Positions 14,901 to 25,847 of a DNA stretch of 64,000 bases are shown one piece after another. The notes beneath the pieces were generated by a model that saw nothing but the letters and a program-made list of their open reading frames with translations, had not been told where the DNA came from and ran no database searches. The DNA comes from Brugia malayi (lineage: Eukaryota; Nematoda; Chromadorea; Rhabditida; Onchocercidae): contig NW_025062477.1 of NCBI RefSeq assembly GCF_000002995.4, forward strand, positions 4,808,649 to 4,872,648, read 5' to 3'. The position numbers and the translations under genes were made by a program. Every line of letters starts with the position of its first letter. The first letter of the stretch is position 1.

Positions 14901-17042
14901 ACGAAAAAAAAAAAACGGCAATAAAAAACAAAAAATATAAAGGAAAAAATTAACAAATCAAGTGGTCAGACTAGAACAATGCAATAGTGCAGTCATTATG
15001 CAGAAGTTTATACCCTATCACAGACTTATGCAGTGCGAAATAATTAAACATTTCTATATTTAACATTTGTGAGAAATATCCACAATGTTCCATCAGTAAT
15101 ATTTCAGGCACGAGCAACACACGTTCATGGTTATCCCGTGCTAATGTTATTGAATGGTGCGGGGCAAATTGTTATATTAAGTCTTCCGAGTTTGAGGCTT
15201 CTTCTTTGCTCAAATCTCTTCCGACATTCTGTTGATTACGATGACCCGTAAATTTTTCTTTTGTCAATTTTCCTTTTTGCTAATGGCTATTGTTTTTTTA
15301 CAAAATCAGTAATTTCAAATTATGTAAAGGAAAAGGGACCAAGATCAGGAACATGAAAGACAGAAAATCAAAATCACATTCGTTTTCTGCAACTTTGCTA
15401 TTTATTCCGAGAAAGAGAAGCAGAACTTCTTTTTTTTTTTTTTTTTTTGCCAAGCTACTTGAAATTATGCAAATTTCACTCTTTGTGAGTTGTCATCGTT
15501 TTACATTTTAATAAAAACAGTTATGAAAAAAATTATTTTTGAATGTTTTCGCAGATCTGGTCCTGTTTCAGTATTTGTTTCAAGACGTCCTTTGCTGAAC
15601 ATGGGTTGGGTATGTATACCATAACGCCATCAGAGGTAAGAAATCAGTTGAAATAATTAGTGCTACTTGTTGATTAGTTATTGTCAATAGTCAGTAAGTG
15701 TAAAATGGAGTATTATTAGCGAAGACAAGCGCTTTATCTCTCCTCTCATTCTTTTTCTTTATTTTGAGGAAAATTGTCCTATTACTTAATTGAGCTGAAG
15801 TATAAAAATGAGAGAGAGAAAGAAAAGAGAAGGTAGGAGCTAAAATGAGTGGTCCAGGACGAAAACGTCCGTGATCGTTTATGCGTACATGCTCACAGGT
15901 TGACTAAATTTAAGATGCGTTATATATACATATTTTTTTGTAGAGCGTTAGCGTTTTGTGTCTTTTTATAATCAAAATTTGCTTATATAGAATCCATATA
16001 GTGTTGCATTTCAAATATTTCAGATCCAAAAATTCACTATTTGCTCGGAATTAGCAAGCCAAGTGCAGGAATCAGCTGGCGAGTTGTTCGTGCCTGTTGA
16101 TATGCCTGAGCCACCAAAAAGTTCATTTTTGAAAGGAATGTCAACCTTATTTGCCAGTCAAAAAGACAGCTTCGATTTGGATTCTATATGTAATTTCCAG
16201 TTTTTCACTGTCTTTCTTTATTATTTCTTAATTGATTTCGTACTATGTTTTCTGATTTGCTTAATTTTTCTACTCATTTCATATTTTTTGGATGTTTTGA
16301 AAATTCAAAAAATTTCAGTTCTTGACAAAAATTCCAACTCTGTGCCCGGCAGTAGTATGCGTTCTATTGCAAAAACAATACCTGGTCCATCAAGTATGGA
16401 ACAAGCTACAGCACGAGGAGCATCGGCGGGTCAAGCTGCAAATATGGCTTTACAAGTAAGTATTTATCATAAAGAAATTATCGCTGAAATGTTCAAAAAA
16501 ATAAGCTGTTTTTGTGTTTTGTTTAATGATCTTGAATGGTAAGTTTTAGAAGCATTATGCGTTTTTGCAAAAGACTTCTGGAATTAAAAACGTATTAAGG
16601 CACATCTTCTTCCATGTTTCATCATTTTCCGGATGAAGTAGGGATGTCTCCCACACGAGACAATTTCCTAATGGTGTTGATAATAATATCAATTTTCAGT
16701 AAGATATAGGTTCTAGATGTCATAGCTTTTACCAAAACGAAGATATCTAGTATAGATCGGTTGTTTGCAATCATCTTTATGCAAAAATTAAAGGAAGCAG
16801 TTTAAATGCTTCCATCTTGAGCATTTTTTAGAGTTTTTCGTTTTTCACTCTTCCTTTTTATGGGATGGGTTGATTGCATGCTTGCAATTTCCCAAAATTT
16901 TCAGGCCTTACATGAACGTGCGGAAAAGCTGAACGTAACTGTAGATGCAACGGAACGACTTAAAGAAAATGCAATGACTCTTTCGCAACGAACAGGAAAG
17001 CTAGTGGAAAAGTATGAAAAGAAGAAATGGTATAATTTCTAG
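3935..17042 (+). CDS. tom-1: Tomosyn (syntaxin-binding protein 5 / TOM-1), complete multi-exon gene
   Basis: Tomosyn is a cytosolic and membrane-associated brake on regulated secretion. Its C-terminal R-SNARE motif pairs with syntaxin/SNAP-25 in place of synaptobrevin, and its N-terminal WD40 propellers belong to the Lgl family. Twenty-six exons were joined (see exon map), giving roughly 1,280 residues against about 1,150 in human STXBP5. Landmarks seen in order are VRHGFPDDP, FQSKWLYLGTERGNVYFV, AWHHDGRQFMCGTADG, SKQRRQGFSDKPWPI, TGHEDGSIKFWQAS, LCLWVGTSAS, GELFVPVDMPEPP and the SNARE segment beginning ALHERAEKL, ending KKKWYNF. The arginine in ALHER occupies the zero-layer position of R-SNAREs. 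The start ATG is followed by a basic stretch as in other tomosyns. Exon 15 carries a long Ser/Thr-rich variable loop. All exon phases agree except at one junction, between exons 15 and 16. Lgl-1 is excluded because Lgl proteins lack the SNARE tail. Confidence 0.95.
8874..8915. repeat. (TA)n microsatellite inside a 102-base tomosyn intron
   Basis: About 20 TA units, interrupted once by a G, starting only about ten bases after the donor of exon 12 (ends 8864). The intron is 8865-8966, so the repeat makes up about 40 percent of it. Confidence 0.9.
10340..10363. repeat. (TA)n microsatellite in the tomosyn intron before exon 15
   Basis: Twelve uninterrupted TA units in the 823-base intron between exons 14 and 15. 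Nothing else is recognised in that intron. Confidence 0.9.
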
Positions 17043-18954
17043 ATATTTCAGGCTAGAGCTTCTTGAAATTCAGTGTTAATCATTGTTCGAAACTAGTCAT
17101 TTTGTAATTTCATTCAATATTTCTTTTTTATGAAATATTTCTTTTCATGCATTTCTGTATTCAGTTTGATATTTTTAGTATCTGTTTCCAGTTACAGGGT
17201 TTCTTTTTTCTTGCTTTATTCGTAATTAGCTTTTACTCTTTCGGAACATATAGTGCTGCCAGTGTTTCAGCTTATAACGTTCCCGTAATCTTCACATTAA
17301 TTTTACACTTTGCACACAATTTCATGTAGACTTAAGTGTTACAAGACATAAGTGAATAATTTCATGTATTCGGTTGTCTCTGTATTACTTTCTTTTCAAG
17401 TATTTAATTTTGGTAATTTACTTTTTTCAAGAATTTTGTGGAAATTCCTTACAGCAATCTGTTCATAATACATTCTCACATTTAGAATTTATTTCACTTT
17501 ATTTAATAGTTACCGCTAGCGCTGTGATGTTTCTCATATCAGAAATCGGTTTCCTTTGTATTTAGTAGTGTTTATTTCGCTATTTCCAATATAAATTATT
17601 TTCTAAAGATTAGATCATATCAAGCATCAATTTCATCTCAGGCAGCAGATCTTAGCAAAGTTGTATTCTGTCATTCAAAGAGGAAATGAAATTGCTCGAA
17701 AAATTGAATTTTTTTCTTTCTTTTCATATAGTCTGGATGGTTCTCAATATATTATAAGGCCTCTTTATAGATGATCAGTCAAAATTAAAGTGCTCCCAAG
17801 TGAAGCTTCGAATTGAAAATCAAGTTCGAAACTACATAACTCATAATGTATCTCCAAAATTTGGACTATGATAATTTCTAAGATATACCAATATAATTTA
17901 AAGTAGTTTAGTGAATTAAGTAGAGCAAAGAATAATGGGATCTAATTGGAAATGAGTTGAAATAAATCACCTTATCAATTTCATATCGGTGAATTTCCTC
18001 AATGATCGAGTGTTGTAGTTCTAGGTAAATTTAATATTTACTAGTTAAAGATTGTACGATAATTCATGTAATAAATCCTTGTAAATTGTAATCTATGTGG
18101 TTGTGTTTGGTTTTATATTTATATCTTTCCATTTTTTTCCTCTCCTAATGCTATAAATATTTTGTCTTTTTTTTTTTGAAACTATTGTGAATAAATTTTC
18201 TTGAAACAATCGTTTGACTTCTAACAGTTTGCTTTCATCCATTGTGATACTTCTTGGTGTGTAATGGGTCATTTAATGTATTCTAACTCCTTGATTTTTT
18301 TTTTTAAACACAACTTGACTTTGGTTTTAATATATAATATGTGATTGACAATAATACGACATATTCGATCTTTGAAATGTAAGACAACATTGTCTCCGGT
18401 TTGACGTCATTTACATTTCCCTTTCTGGACAACTGCATTAGTTTAAAAAATAATTTAAGCGATATAATATGACATTTATGAAGTATGGCATATCACTAAC
18501 TCTTTCTCTTACATCAAACTCTCCACCTCACACTTTAATTTTAATGGTATTCCACATAAAGCAATAACTTTACATGGCTTAAGATTTCAATAGGTGCGAC
18601 TTTTTTGACCTGCTTGACCTATGGTACATAATTGGAATATGATTTTAAACTGTCTTCTCAATCACCTACGGCAGATGAGTACTGTCAAGCAAATAGGGTG
18701 CTCGAGATTTTAATTTTTTCACATAGCGTGCAGTCCGAGTCGCCTAGAGATTATTTGGTTTATTAGAGAGAATGCAGCGGGTAGGGAGGTTGGGGTTATA
18801 TAGGACGGGATGGAGGTTCGCAGCTATAATTCAGTAGGGTTTTTGAGAGAGCGGTCATTATCTTTATACAGATCATATGAATATATTAGGGAAAATATTC
18901 AAATTGTCAATTTTTATATATAATAATTAGTGTTTCTTGCAAGGTTAATCAAAG
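17043..18954. other. Intergenic region between tomosyn and rpl-14, with a candidate rpl-14 promoter
   Basis: No exon is supported here. The first AATAAA after the tomosyn stop that I see is at about 17961-17966, which would give a long 3' UTR; variant signals nearer the stop are possible. At about 18710-18860 the base composition changes to a G-rich, purine-rich patch (words such as gcagcgggtagggaggttgggg and gggacgg-like runs on the plus strand), unlike the AT-rich surroundings. Its position 100-240 bases before the rpl-14 ATG makes it the likely promoter of that highly expressed gene. Confidence 0.5.
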
Positions 18955-20077
18955 ATGGTGTACAAACGAATGGTAGAAATAGGCCGTGTGGTGTTCGTTG
19001 CGAAAGGTGATGACGATGGAAAATTGGCGGCTATTGTTGATGTTGTTGATGGGAATAGAGTTGGTTTTCTTTTTACTTTTTATTACCCGAATCTTTTATT
19101 CTATAACAGGCTTAATTCACGTCGTAGATCCGTGTTTGACATATCATTCGGCTATCATGAATTCTCTTAAGTTATGCAGCATGTGTTTACCATGTTAGTC
19201 ATTGATATGATTAATCGGTGTAATCATTGATATGATTAATCGGTGTGGTCATTGATATGATTAATCTGTGTGGTGTGTCGAAATTATTTTGTAGCAAAAG
19301 TCTGTATTTTTTAAACCTAATTTTTGTTTGGGGGATTTAACCAATGTTGGAGGAGATATGAAGCAAAATAATAGCCACATCAAAGTTATTAGGAGAGTAC
19401 AAAAAGTTATGATGTTTGATGTTATACAAATGCTCAGGCCTTGGTTGATGGACCATCTACGGGGGTTAAGCGTTCGGTTCGTAATTTCAAAGACCTTCAT
19501 TTGACAAAGTTTCGTATACCACTGAGACATGGGATGCGCACAAAAAATGTCAAAAAGGCATTTGATGAAGCGAAAATCAGCGAGAAATGGGCAGAAACTT
19601 TATGGGCGCAAAAGCTTGCTAAAAAAGAAATTGTAAGTGTTTTTCACTGAAGTTTTTTTTTTTTTTTTTTTTATTATTTTGCTGATGACTGGCTGTGATT
19701 TCCAGCGTGACAGTTTTATACAACAGATGATTAATGTTTGTGTCTGACATTTTATTTTTGGAGAAACGAGTAGAAATGATGCCGTTTATTTTATATAAAA
19801 ATATATGACATGATCATTTCAACTACCCTATAAGATCATTTGCAAAAATCCCAACCTGTTGGTTGATTAATATATATAAGTTGGAAATTTCGATGAAATA
19901 TCACCTTACTGTGATATTTTGTGAAATGTTTTTTTTGCTTTTTAGAAAGCAAAGATGACTGATTTTGATCGGTTCAAACTGATGCGCGCAAAGCAGCTGC
20001 GAAATAGGTTGGTGCGTTTGCAGTTAGCGAAACTGCGCAAGACAAGGAAGACCGGAAAACCGACTAAAGAGAAATAA
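18955..20077 (+). CDS. rpl-14: Large-subunit ribosomal protein L14 (eL14)
   Basis: A structural protein of the cytosolic 60S subunit. Three exons (18955-19059, 19438-19632, 19946-20077) join in phase 0 at both junctions to give 143 residues, near the usual length for invertebrate eL14. Family sequence is plain: [20 protein letters not shown] and IVDVVDGNR in exon 1, [14 protein letters not shown] and the TKWA-like segment [17 protein letters not shown] in exon 2, [20 protein letters not shown] in exon 3. The tail is short and basic ([12 protein letters not shown]), without the long Ala/Lys tail of vertebrates. An AG at about 18942, just ahead of the ATG, may serve as a trans-splice acceptor (inference). 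The donor of exon 1 is GTTGGT, weaker than the other, GTAAGT. Confidence 0.97.
19198..19272. repeat. 25-base tandem repeat, three copies, in rpl-14 intron 1
   Basis: Three consecutive 25-base units (19198-19222, 19223-19247, 19248-19272) built on the core attgatatgattaatcggtg, differing at only a few positions. It is the only structured element seen in the 378-base intron. It is non-coding in frame context. Confidence 0.95.
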
Positions 20078-21450
20078 GCGAAAAATGTTTACTCTTCACG
20101 TTGGCTTTTGTTTGTTAATTTTAATGAAACTATTGTTTGCGATTTCAGCAAATGTATAAAAATTGGTTTGCTGAACAAAAAATATTTTTAACCTGTTCGA
20201 GATTTAAGTTGCACTGGTATTTTTCTTTCAACGTTGGGAGACCAGCATAATGTACCGTAGAATCAAGTTTGGATTGCCTTGTCCGAAAGTAATGTTTCCT
20301 ATATTATTTGGGAGTGTAATAAATTATATCGGTTTTTTTTTTCAATATAACTTTAATATGCTACTAAAAAGAAGCGGTAATCAAAGGCTTGTCATATATT
20401 GTTGTTTGAATCACAACGCTAAGTGTTGCAGAATAATGCAAAATGGTAGTGTTCGAAGGAATCATTGCAATTTTAAGTAGATGTGAAGATTAAATTAAGA
20501 GTTCAGTCCTGAAAATTCGGTAAAAGACATACTTCCATAGGTGATACATTTACGAACCATATTTAACTGCATCAAAAACCGTTGCCTGGTGAATAGTGTC
20601 CAGATATTACGTGGATAGATCCATACCATTAATAATACTGGGATGATGAGCTCTTCTAGCTGACTTTAATAGCGTAGTAACAAATAAAATTGAGGACTGA
20701 GATATCTGACGAGAACTCGACTATCAGATATTGAAGTTCAAATTGTAGACTGACATCACTCTAACATTTCTAAGATTTATTAATGATTTTGTTTTTGCAC
20801 ATTTCCCACGTTTTATGTTTTTCAAATTTCTTAAGCAAATTTCTAATTACGCAAAGCAAAAAACATTTGCAAGAACGATACATCACACTTTTAGTATCTA
20901 CATAAGTGGTAATCAGTACCAGTAGCTAAAATTCAATTGTACTTATGAATTGTGTTCCTAAATTCAATGTCCAAGCGATACTGTATTCAAAGGAACGCAA
21001 CATGAATAATAAGTAAATTCAAGAATCGAACAAAATCTGTAGTTTGCAACAAATTCATCAGTAAAATATGTGCTATGCGAAGAACAGAGATTACAACAAC
21101 CAGATGATAAAGGAAGCGAATTAAATTTTTGTTGTACTTACATCACCGGTACAACTAATTCTACATTTTTTTGTAATTTTATTATGGTGATAAGGATTCA
21201 CTGATGTTGTAATTCTCGGAATATAGAAAAGATATCACAGCGTTCTTGAAATGTAAGGAAGAAAGTTTAACTTCAAACTCTATTATTCTTCAATAGCTAC
21301 TACTAACAAATAAAAGTTTAGTTTTATCTGTGAATGACATCGGCCAAATTTATTGCTCCCTGAATTCAAATTCAACTTAGATTATCCAAACTTGAGCTTC
21401 ATGCTTTGGAACGAATTGTGCGCAAAAATGGATATTCATTGTCAGGATTT
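20078..21450. other. Convergent intergenic region between rpl-14 and the LETMD1-like gene
   Basis: Holds the 3' ends of two genes transcribed toward each other. A plus-strand AATAAA at 20318-20323 is a possible rpl-14 polyadenylation signal. A minus-strand AATAAA (plus TTTATT at 21349-21354) lies about 100 bases beyond the stop of the minus-strand gene. No coding sequence is supported in between. Confidence 0.55.
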
Positions 21451-24372
21451 CTAATTGGCCTTTAAATCTTCGGCAGCACTTTTCAAGGCAGTTTCAAAGA
21501 TGGGTACATGCAAGAAAAGAGACGTCTCCAAACATGGATCTGCAATCATATGAGAACTACAAAAAATACTCTTCCATTTTTAAATTCCTGAATTCATAGT
21601 AGTTAACTTACCAGTCAAATGTTGAACCCAATTTTTAAGCAAACACTTCATCTTTTCTTCTGATAAGCCATCATATTGCAAACGTCGTAGATAAAACTGC
21701 TAAAATATGATCTAACAGAAGAATCAATAATTGGCACCATGATAACACATATACGACAAAAAGTTTCGAGCTGAAAAAAATCCTAAAAAATCAAAAACTT
21801 TCTCTTACCTCATGTAACTGCTGCTCATTCATCATATCGATCACAGTATCTTCTTTTAACAAACGATCCAAATGTCGAAGTATTTCTGCCCGATCATGAA
21901 GTCCGCGAACACCGGCAGTAAGGAAACTTACTCGATGAAGCCTTGATAAGTGGTACTAAAAATTATACAATAAGTTCAACTTGAAAAAAAAAGAAACTTT
22001 TTCTCACATTTGCCACTACAAACTTATTACCAAGTGTCCAAGCGAATAAGTATTCATTTCCGGCAACTCCAGTTTCTTGAGTTCTTTCAGTGGTGTTTGC
22101 ACATTAACGTCCTATAAAATTGTTTCTTTCTATTATGTAGAAGACAATAAGGTTAAAAAAAGCAGTATTTCTAGGGAAGTAAATAAGGATGAAATTTCGA
22201 AAAAAAAAAAGTTCATCATTTAAAAGTTTAGGTAAATAAGAAAATGAAGCAAAGGACATAATTTCAGCCACGAAAATTACTGTGATCTAAAAACATACAA
22301 AATATTGGAAAAATTGTAATCTACATAAGTAACATATAATTCCTACAATTTTGTTTTTCGTATCATGAAACCAACTTTACAAACCAAACTAACACACCAA
22401 TTTTTGAAGATATTTTCGTAGTGGATCAAAATGCATTTGTGCTGTACGTTTTAAACTTATCGACCAAAATCTTTTTCGCTGATCAATCGTCCAAAAATGT
22501 CGAGTTAAGACAAGTCGAGGAAAAAACACCCTTCAAACAAACCAACTGTATAAACAAGATAATCAAACAAATCAAAAACAAGTTTGGAATAAAATTTACT
22601 AAAATAAATCCAAAATCTAAGTCAGTGTAATTCTTATAATTCATGCATCTATTAAATTAATTAACAAATAGAGAAAATTAAATAGTGTGTAAATAATATT
22701 ATACGTTATAGAAAAGGTGAAAATTCAGTAACATGCACTTTGAAACATCACATAATTCTATAAGCACCGCCAATTTATTAATGCTCATTTACCAACAATG
22801 AGATGCATTTTATGCTTTACAAATTAGCGAAAAATTTCGAATCCATCAAGCATGAATAATAAGTTTACAAGTAAATATTTGCCTGAGTATGAATAAATAT
22901 AGAAATATAAAAAAAATATTTGGTAAGGAAGCATATGTGAGAACGAATATGATGAGAAAGTGAAGTACATCAAAACTAAATTTGAAAAGAAGAAAGCTTA
23001 CACGGCTAATGCGAAAATATAAACGGTGAGTGGCAGTGGTATAAAGATGACAATAACTGCCAATTTCAGTAATTCTTCTTTAGTCTAAAACAAAGATTGT
23101 GGAAATCTTCAAGCTTCTGAAAGGAATGAAATTACAAAACTTTTTCATCTGATCCTAAAAATTATTAAAAGCAATCTAAAAATTGGAAGTAATGTTAAGC
23201 GAACATATATTAGGGCAATGCATAAGAAAGAAAGGATCGTTAAATGATGTAAAAAATGAGTACATTGAAACCGACAAACGGATGGATTGCGAAACAATTT
23301 TTGTATAAATAGTAATAATAGAGTACTAAATTACCTCCATTAAACTTACCTAGAACTATGTACAGTTCCACCCTAAGAATAACTCTTACAATCTCTCAAA
23401 TGCTTATGATAATTAGAAGTTTTAGCTGGCCTATCGGCATTTTACAGATTTACAATAGAAAAAAAGACCAAGCATGTGAACAATCCGAAATCCGGTGCAG
23501 CATGTTCATTTGCCGTAAAAATGGCAAAATTTTGTTATTTCCAAGCAAAACTCAAATAAAAACATAAATTAGAATAAAAGACACACACACACACACACCA
23601 GCGTAAGGAAGAAAAAAAAAGCAAATACCTGCTATGATCCTTAAAATCAAGAAAATTTCAAAAAATTGAGAAAAAGGCAACAAACTCACAACATCACGCA
23701 GAGACTCTCGCCCACTACCGGTATTTGAAGTAGCATTAATAGTGTGATTATATGCGTAATTTCCGAAGGACACTGAATTTTTTAGAAATGCAATTAAATG
23801 AATTCCATTCAGAATATATTTGACTGTAAATCCATTTTCTAATTCTATTAATAATATTCGTTAGTGAGCATCTAACGTTAAGAAATGAAATGTTTTTACT
23901 TCACTCCATTGAAGATATTATGATATACTACTGGTGGCACCTTACGCAAACAATATCTATCACAGGTTATCTCAGACTTTTCATGGTTAAATTAGTTAAT
24001 TTCATTTCACAGCGAAGAGTACACTGCACATGCTGTCTTTGTTTTCACATTTCATATTAATAAGCAAGCAAAAATGATGGACCTGGAGAAGAATTTTCAA
24101 TTCAGATTGTTTAAGCTCCGATATCTGTCGTGTTTTAGTTCTTAGATCTTTCTTCAATCGATAATATATCTTTATATCTGACCAGCACCATTTACATCCT
24201 AAAAGAAAAGAAAAAGCAAATCTGCAAGACGTTATGAAAAGGAAAATATAGGGAAAAAGAAGTTTCATTAAGGAACTATTGAGAAAGTAAGCATTTATTT
24301 CTAAATGACTGACAAATACTAAGATTCAACTTCTGATTATGAAATTCTAAGCCAAACTGTGATAATTACCTA

Positions 24373-24405
<33 letters not shown>

Positions 24406-24850
24406 AAAAGTTTTGCAAACGTTATCCAAATATTACCATATAAAGGATTAATTATGTAGTTTTGTTAAAAGCAAAAGTACCAATAAGCTAACTTATTTTT
24501 CCTCCTTTTAGCAGACTAATTTAATATTGTTAGAAAAACAATTTACTGTAATTTATTTTCCCTCACAACATTAATTAAAAAAAATGCCATAGAAAAGAAG
24601 AGAAAAAATTTATACCACTGATGACCATTCTGTGAACAGCATAAACTTTAGGATATCGCCGTGATAAGAATGATTCATACCGTTCCATCAATCCTCTTGA
24701 TTCATTATTAGCCATTGAACTTAAACGGCTACTAATTAAATTATTATTTATCACCCATAATCTGGGCGTCTCACTATTTTTTAATCGTAAGCCTAATAGC
24801 ATCAATCTGGAACCTGCAACTGACGATTGAATATTCCGTATTATTAACAT
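21451..24850 (-). CDS. LETMD1: LETM1-domain protein, LETMD1/HCCR family, mitochondrial
   Basis: Minus-strand exons in order: 24850-24616, 24198-24083, 23084-23002, 22530-22398, 22111-22031, 21955-21809, 21699-21612, 21539-21451 (stop TAG). All phases agree and give 323 residues (human LETMD1 is 360). Family landmarks are YESFLSRRYPKVYAVHRMV, KWCWSDIKIYYRLKK, a hydrophobic membrane segment around VIVIFIPLPLTVYIFAL, FFPRLVLTRHFWT and a soluble ribosome-binding-like LETM region with LPEMNTYSLGHLYHLSR and QFYLRRLQYDGLSEEKM. The first 45 residues are rich in Arg, Ser and Leu and poor in acids, typical of a mitochondrial presequence. LETM-domain proteins sit in the inner membrane. The ATG at 24850 was chosen because the bases just before it form a TTTACAG acceptor, probably a trans-splice site. 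Ordinary LETM1 is excluded by size. Confidence 0.82.
23579..23598. repeat. (CA)n microsatellite in an intron of the LETMD1-like gene
   Basis: About ten CA units within the intron between exons 2 and 3 (23085-24082). No exon is supported near it. Confidence 0.9.
24374..24403. repeat. Long poly(A) run in intron 1 of the LETMD1-like gene
   Basis: About 30 consecutive A on the plus strand (poly-T in the transcript of the minus-strand gene). It is not preceded by a retro-element-like sequence or flanked by an obvious target duplication, so I read it as a simple homopolymer. Confidence 0.85.
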
Positions 24851-25792
24851 TGAGTTAACCAAGCAACCTGTAAACAAAAATAAAGAATTGAAAAAAAAAA
24901 AAAAAAAAACTATTTAAATGGTTGGCAAATAGTCAGTAATCATCAAATTAGATCGATAATAGCATGATAATACAACAATGTTAACAAATTTCTTTATTAA
25001 CTTTATTAATCATTAACAAATATCCATAATTTTCTAAATTAATGTTCTAATTATTATTCCGCATCTGTTCGCTTACATTGTTAGTTAATAAAGAATACAC
25101 TGAAAGAATAAAATGATACCGCCAAACAACGAAAACAGAAACAATTTTAATATTCAAACAAATAAAGAAAGAAGTGAAACACCCGCACCAACAAGTAACG
25201 AAATAGGTTCACAATAAGTTGTAAATTTAAAAATGAGAAAGCTTAGCTTATTTAAAGTATTTAGGGCACAGACATCTCCTAATTAATAATTAATCTAATT
25301 ATAGCAGTACGCTGTAAATATTTTAATCACGATTATCTAATAACTATCTTAATATTAATAATATCTTGCGAAGGTACATATTGATCTTTAACCTTGTGAT
25401 AATATCTTTCTTTATTTTGGATAGTAGCTGTAAAATCTTCGTCTTGTATTGGTCGAAAATAAATTAGATCCGTGGAAGGATATTTAAGTAATAATTAATT
25501 ATAAATTAGTGAATTAAAAAACAAAAAACGAAAAAAAACGAAAACAAAATCCAGCTTCATTAATTTAGATGTTAAGAACTATGCTAAACAATAAAAGTAG
25601 TTAGTTAAGGAATGAATAAAGTAAAGACTAATTCTTAATTTTTATTTATACGAAAAAGAAAAAATTCTCATTAATGTTTTAAAATTAATTCAAAAGAAAT
25701 GTATAAATAACATTTGATAGCATTTGCTATTATAAAAATAATCTTTATTCAAAAGATAATGAAACAATTTTAAAATATATAAGACATCCATT

Positions 25793-25847
25793 TCATTCAT
25801 TCAGTCAGTCAATCAGTCGGTTCGTTAGTTAGTTAGTTAGTTAGTTA
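25793..25847. repeat. TTCA/TCAG/TTAG tetranucleotide repeat
   Basis: A compound tract: CATT, then CAGT, then six units of TTAG. It is a plain microsatellite in the intergenic region. Confidence 0.85.

Larger units (their letters stand above)
3935..17042 (+). other. tom-1: Exon map of the tomosyn gene
   Basis: Exons read by splice-site and phase matching: 3935-4048, 4718-4897, 5417-5476, 5724-5899, 6586-6706, 6804-6977, 7055-7106, 7202-7403, 7702-7849, 7930-7997, 8260-8497, 8661-8864, 8967-9063, 9603-9739, 10563-11088, 11873-12032, 13340-13456, 13721-13834, 13964-14061, 14306-14425, 14591-14686, 15108-15247, 15572-15635, 16024-16189, 16319-16455, 16905-17042 (stop TAG). Nearly every intron starts GTA or GTT and ends TTTCAG/TTTTAG. 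Each listed junction keeps the frame and restores family-typical sequence, except 11088 to 11873: exon 15 ends after one base of a codon, while the open frame of exon 16 can only start on a codon boundary. One small exon with a length of 3n+2 is probably missing there. Confidence 0.85.

Noticed and set aside
23552..23773. Minus-strand frame inside the LETMD1-like gene, and an alternative reading CPSEITHIITLLMLL from a TTCAG acceptor
   Set aside because: The exon at 23002-23084 provides the membrane segment in the right phase and aligns better with LETMD1 (KLAVIVIFIPLPLTVYIF). Adding the 23.7-kb segment would duplicate it and break the phase.
25333..25495. Minus-strand open stretch reading FRPIQDEDFTATIQNKERYY
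   Set aside because: The composition looks protein-like, but no AG acceptor or ATG lies ahead of it and it ends in an AT-rich stop. Without splice support I treat it as chance.
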